Shown: positions 61,274 through 64,000 of the stretch, piece after piece
Numbering within the stretch: position 1 is the first letter of the stretch
Layout of the letters: each line of letters starts with the position of its first letter
From: Erythrophleum ivorense
Taxonomy: Eukaryota; Streptophyta; Magnoliopsida; Fabales; Fabaceae
Assembly (NCBI GenBank): GCA_026724425.1
Contig: JAIUCV010000652.1
Location: 372,001-436,000 of the forward strand
Direction of reading: 5' to 3'
Length of the DNA: 64,000 nt
The notes under the pieces: model-generated
Seen by the model: only the letters and a program-made list of their open reading frames with translations
What the model was told of the DNA's origin: nothing
Databases searched by the model: none
Position numbers and translations under genes: made by a program

Positions 61274-63108
61274 TGTAATGAACGTAATTTCTGTAAAAGA
61301 ACGAAATGAGTCGTATAGAAACAAGTCCTTCAAAATGACCTAGATAATATTCCCAAAAAATCTAGGAAGAGTCCTAGACTCCTAAAAATAATAATTCTAG
61401 GCTCAGATGGAAAGAAAAATAGAGTTAGGACGAAGAAACAATTTGCGATGGAAATTGATGAAACGTAATGGCATTTTCATAAATAAGTGCAACTTTTAGA
61501 AAAACACATAAGAGGCCTTTTTAAATGAAAGTTTTAAGTTGCCCAAGGTCCTCAGAGGCTTTAAAAACTATGGGAAGCCCTGAGATTGGTAAAGCCCCTC
61601 TGGTGTACGTTTTCCAACGTCAGTGAGCATGAACTTTGATGGAGTCGTTCGGTAAGGTTTTAGCTCCAAATTGAGTGATTCCAAGGGAATTTTATTAAAT
61701 TGAGAACCTAAATTTTATAATGGAATAGAAGGTTCTAAAAAAGGAGCTCAAACGAAGCCAAAACAAAATTACCATTATGGAAGGACGAAATTGGAATTTT
61801 TGGAAAAGTATGCTTCTAGAAACTCCCGCATAATTCTCCTTTCTTCTCTCACCTTCTTAAGCACGAAATTTTCTGCCCAAAATACAGGAATTGATCTGCT
61901 CTCTTAGGCGCACCAAAAAGGGAAGAAAAAGAGGAAGAAAACCAAGGAAAAGCTAGGTAATCTTATGGAATCTTATGCCTCTTCCTCTTCCAATCTTGTT
62001 CTCCTCTCTTCCTCCTCTCTTTCTATGATTTAGTTAAGCTTTTTGGTTTTGTTTTAGGTCTAGAACCAAGGGGAAATTTTCAAATTTGCCAAGGAGAAGA
62101 GAACCAAGGAAGAAAGGCTTTGGAAACAAGCTTAGAACTAAAGGTAATTTTCCATTCTTGATGCTTCATCCTTGTTGCTCTTCCTTGTGCTATTTTCATC
62201 CAACATAAGGGGGGTAGGAGGAGGTGAATTTTGGGTAGAACCAAGGGAGGAACTTAGGAAAAAGAGTGCAAGGATTAAGAATATGGCAAGAAATTCAAGT
62301 AAAAACTAATGGAAATCAAGATAGAAAAGTGTAGGCTTCCTTAGAGTTTTGTAAAATCTGATTTTTTGTGAGAGTTTTCTTGGCTATTTGAATGTTCCCT
62401 TGAAATCCTAAGACCCCTAGAAACCTTCCCAAGTCACTCTCCCATCAAAGAAAATTCAAAAGCTCCATGAACCCTGAGCATAGTGCTTGTTTCGGCCAAG
62501 CATAGTTCATAGGGCTAAGGAGTGTTTTGATTTGTTCTAGCCTTGGTTTAAGACTCCATATATTGTTATAAAATGGGAGGAACCATTGGAGAAAATTTAG
62601 GAACCATTAATTGGGAGATGGGACAATGGTGTCCACAATGATGCCTTGTGAAGCAACTTGATTTTCCAATTGTGCAATTAAATGTGTAATAGCTCCAAGG
62701 ACCTTAAATGAGTCCAAGAAGTCTAGAAATAACAACAGAATGGAACCTAGGAATTGAATTCCAAGAGTTGCTTCATTAGGCTAATTATGGAACCATAATG
62801 CCAAGTATGAAACCAAGTGTGTGTTTAAGCTTTAGTTTAATGTCTTGGCTTGCTTCAACTATCTGATTGTGTGTTCCTTGTGATGTCTAGGCCAAGTGAA
62901 TAATCAACCATCTAATTGCTCTTGTGAAACCAAGGAGGGGAAGGAATTAGCAAAGTAAGCTTGCATAAATTGAAAGGTAGCTCTCCACCTTATTCTTCAT
63001 ACTTTCTTGTGTGCATATGTATGTCATTGTGTGCTTGTATGTGTTCTTATGAGTTAGTAATATGCCACATGATCTCTTGAAATTGCATTGGTACCAATGT
63101 ATGCTCTT
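61274..63108 (+). mobile_element. R: family A LTR, plus strand, first 1.8 kb
   Basis: Starts tgtaatgaacg after flank gttct (61269-61273), the same subgroup as the E2 LTR. Leader sites are well kept: first donor CTAG|GTAAT (61957-61958), acceptor TTGTTTTAG (AG 62056-62057), 86-bp block 62058-62143, donor AAAG|GTAAT (62144-62145), acceptor GATGTCTAG (AG 62889-62890), 86-bp block 62891-62976, donor AAAG|GTAGC (62977-62978). It is cut by B4 at 63109. Confidence 0.85.
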
Positions 63109-64000
63109 TGTAACACCCCATAATTAATTAACGTATTAATCATGGATTAGATTAATTAGGCGTAATTAATATGGTTTGAGATTTAATTGGGATAGAAATT
63201 CTATCTAAACTTAAATTAATAGATCACAATAAGAGGCTAATGGAGGCCCAAAATCCACCTTGGATAGACTCTTCTAAGTGAGCCCAATAACCCTTGGGCA
63301 GACCCACATTCTTGAGCTCTTCAAACTTGGCCCAAACTCAATTAAACTTCAGCAACCCAAATGCATAAAACTGGCCAGTAAAATTCTGCAGCCCAACACT
63401 CTAAAAAACTGGCCCAATAAGCTAAAATCTGAAGCCCAAGTGGAGATGGATCTTGGAGCAGCCCATGACCCATATTTGACCCAACTAAAAACCCAACTTA
63501 AACCCTAATACCCCAGCCACTTTCTCACTTGCTGAAACATAAGACTCAAGAGGCAAATTCGGAGGTAGAGAAGGAGGCTAGGGTTTGGGACCAAAATTCT
63601 GCATTTTTTCACACTTAGAGCAAGATTCGGCCAAGGTAATAGTTATACAACTTAATCCCCTCATCTTCCTCTTTAATTTGGCCCAATTAGTTTTTCATTT
63701 GGAGCATTTTCATCCTACCCAAAATCTGAAATGTGAGTGTTTGGGGATTTTCTTGGTGAAATTCGTAGGTTGAGGTTAGGGCTGATCTTGGGTGAGTTTA
63801 AACCCTCCATTTCGATGCTTAAATTGTTAATTTGAGACCCCCCATAGCTAATTTATAAAATGGGTATTAATTATGTACGAATTTGCTTAGGATTTTGGGT
63901 GGAATATTGAGTTTTCTGGTGAAGGATATTTTAATCCGAATTTGGGACTTTTAGTGGCTGAGTAAGTGATCCTTAGGTAGTCATTAGCATCTTAAATTCT
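63109..64000 (+). mobile_element. B4: family B LTR, plus strand, runs off the window
   Basis: Starts tgtaacaccc after flank ctctt (63104-63108). Reverse-complemented B1 (14393 downward) matches its AT-rich start with taattaa and attaatcat runs, then the part rich in gcccaa and cccaac. Donor CCAAG|GTAATA (63635-63636) aligns with the B1 donor. The right end is beyond the window. Confidence 0.82.

Larger units (their letters stand above)
47718..64000 (-). mobile_element. N: family A LTR hosting four inserts, runs off the window
   Basis: Begins tgtaacacca after flank cagat (47713-47717). Own pieces: 47718-49428, 53224-53677, 56245-56673 and 60354-61273; they join in family order across each insert. 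Last acceptor 49131-49132; second donor 60568-60569; 84-bp block 60570-60653; first donor 60756-60757; TATA 60878-60885. The final part and right TSD are beyond the edge, so solo LTR or full element is undecided. Confidence 0.85.

Overview
The window looks like intergenic heterochromatin of a seed plant with a large genome, probably a flowering plant, though the species cannot be fixed from this sequence. I find no host protein gene, rRNA, tRNA or CRISPR array. Nearly every base belongs to LTR retrotransposons or their solo LTRs. The coding parts are Ty3/gypsy chromovirus-like pol genes (order PR-RT-RH-INT, with a chromodomain-like tail), closest in wording to the Tekay/Del group. All are dead: they are full of stop codons, many explained by C-to-T or G-to-A decay. 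Three related LTR families dominate: A (3.3-3.8 kb, many subgroups, termini TGTAA...TTACA), B (about 2.9 kb, TGTAACACC...TTACA) and C (about 2.9 kb, TGTCAC...GTGACA). One unrelated LTR-like insert (T, TGATAAATGC...CTCTCA) is also present. || Layout, resolved from element ends and target-site duplications (TSDs). The oldest visible host is E0 (minus), whose LTR-B lies at 45246-46253 and pol tail at 46254-46591. E1 (plus, <1-45245) was inserted into E0's LTR. E1's pol is at 1-2335, 14394-14481 and 17772-18189, and its 3' LTR at 18190-18262 and 41840-45245. E1 pol is split by solo LTR B1 (2336-14393, TSD attac), which holds solo LTR G (2741-6518) and truncated element E2 (6553-11874, TSD tggct), and by solo LTR M (14482-17771, TSD attag). 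E1's 3' LTR is split by B2 (18263-41839). B2 holds the best preserved element, E3: 5' LTR 18742-22201, PBS, gag and pol to 26899, solo LTR C1 at 26900-29802 (TSD agatg), pol tail and PPT, 3' LTR 29889-31967. E3's 3' LTR contains an organelle-like insert (30863-31055) and is broken by LTR F, which is itself broken by LTR H. The stretch 37270-40780 is a scarred set of LTR fragments (foldback remnant, L, K). To the right, LTR C2 (46592-47717) sits in E0's pol and is broken by LTR N (47718 to beyond the end). N carries inserts P (49429-53223, TSD tttgg), T (53678-56244), Q (56674-60353) and R (61274 onward), and R carries B4 (63109 onward). || The most unusual signal is inside the LTRs. About 115-122 bp after a TATA box, many independent family A copies keep an AG|GT donor, a T-rich intron-like stretch of about 91-106 bp, an 82-86 bp purine-rich block bounded by acceptor and donor motifs, a second block of 85-90 bp with the same kind of borders, and a final strong acceptor. 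Families B and C keep the first donor and last acceptor. This suggests that the RNA leader made from these LTRs is a multi-exon, spliced leader encoded wholly within the LTR. That is an inference from comparing copies, not an experimental fact.
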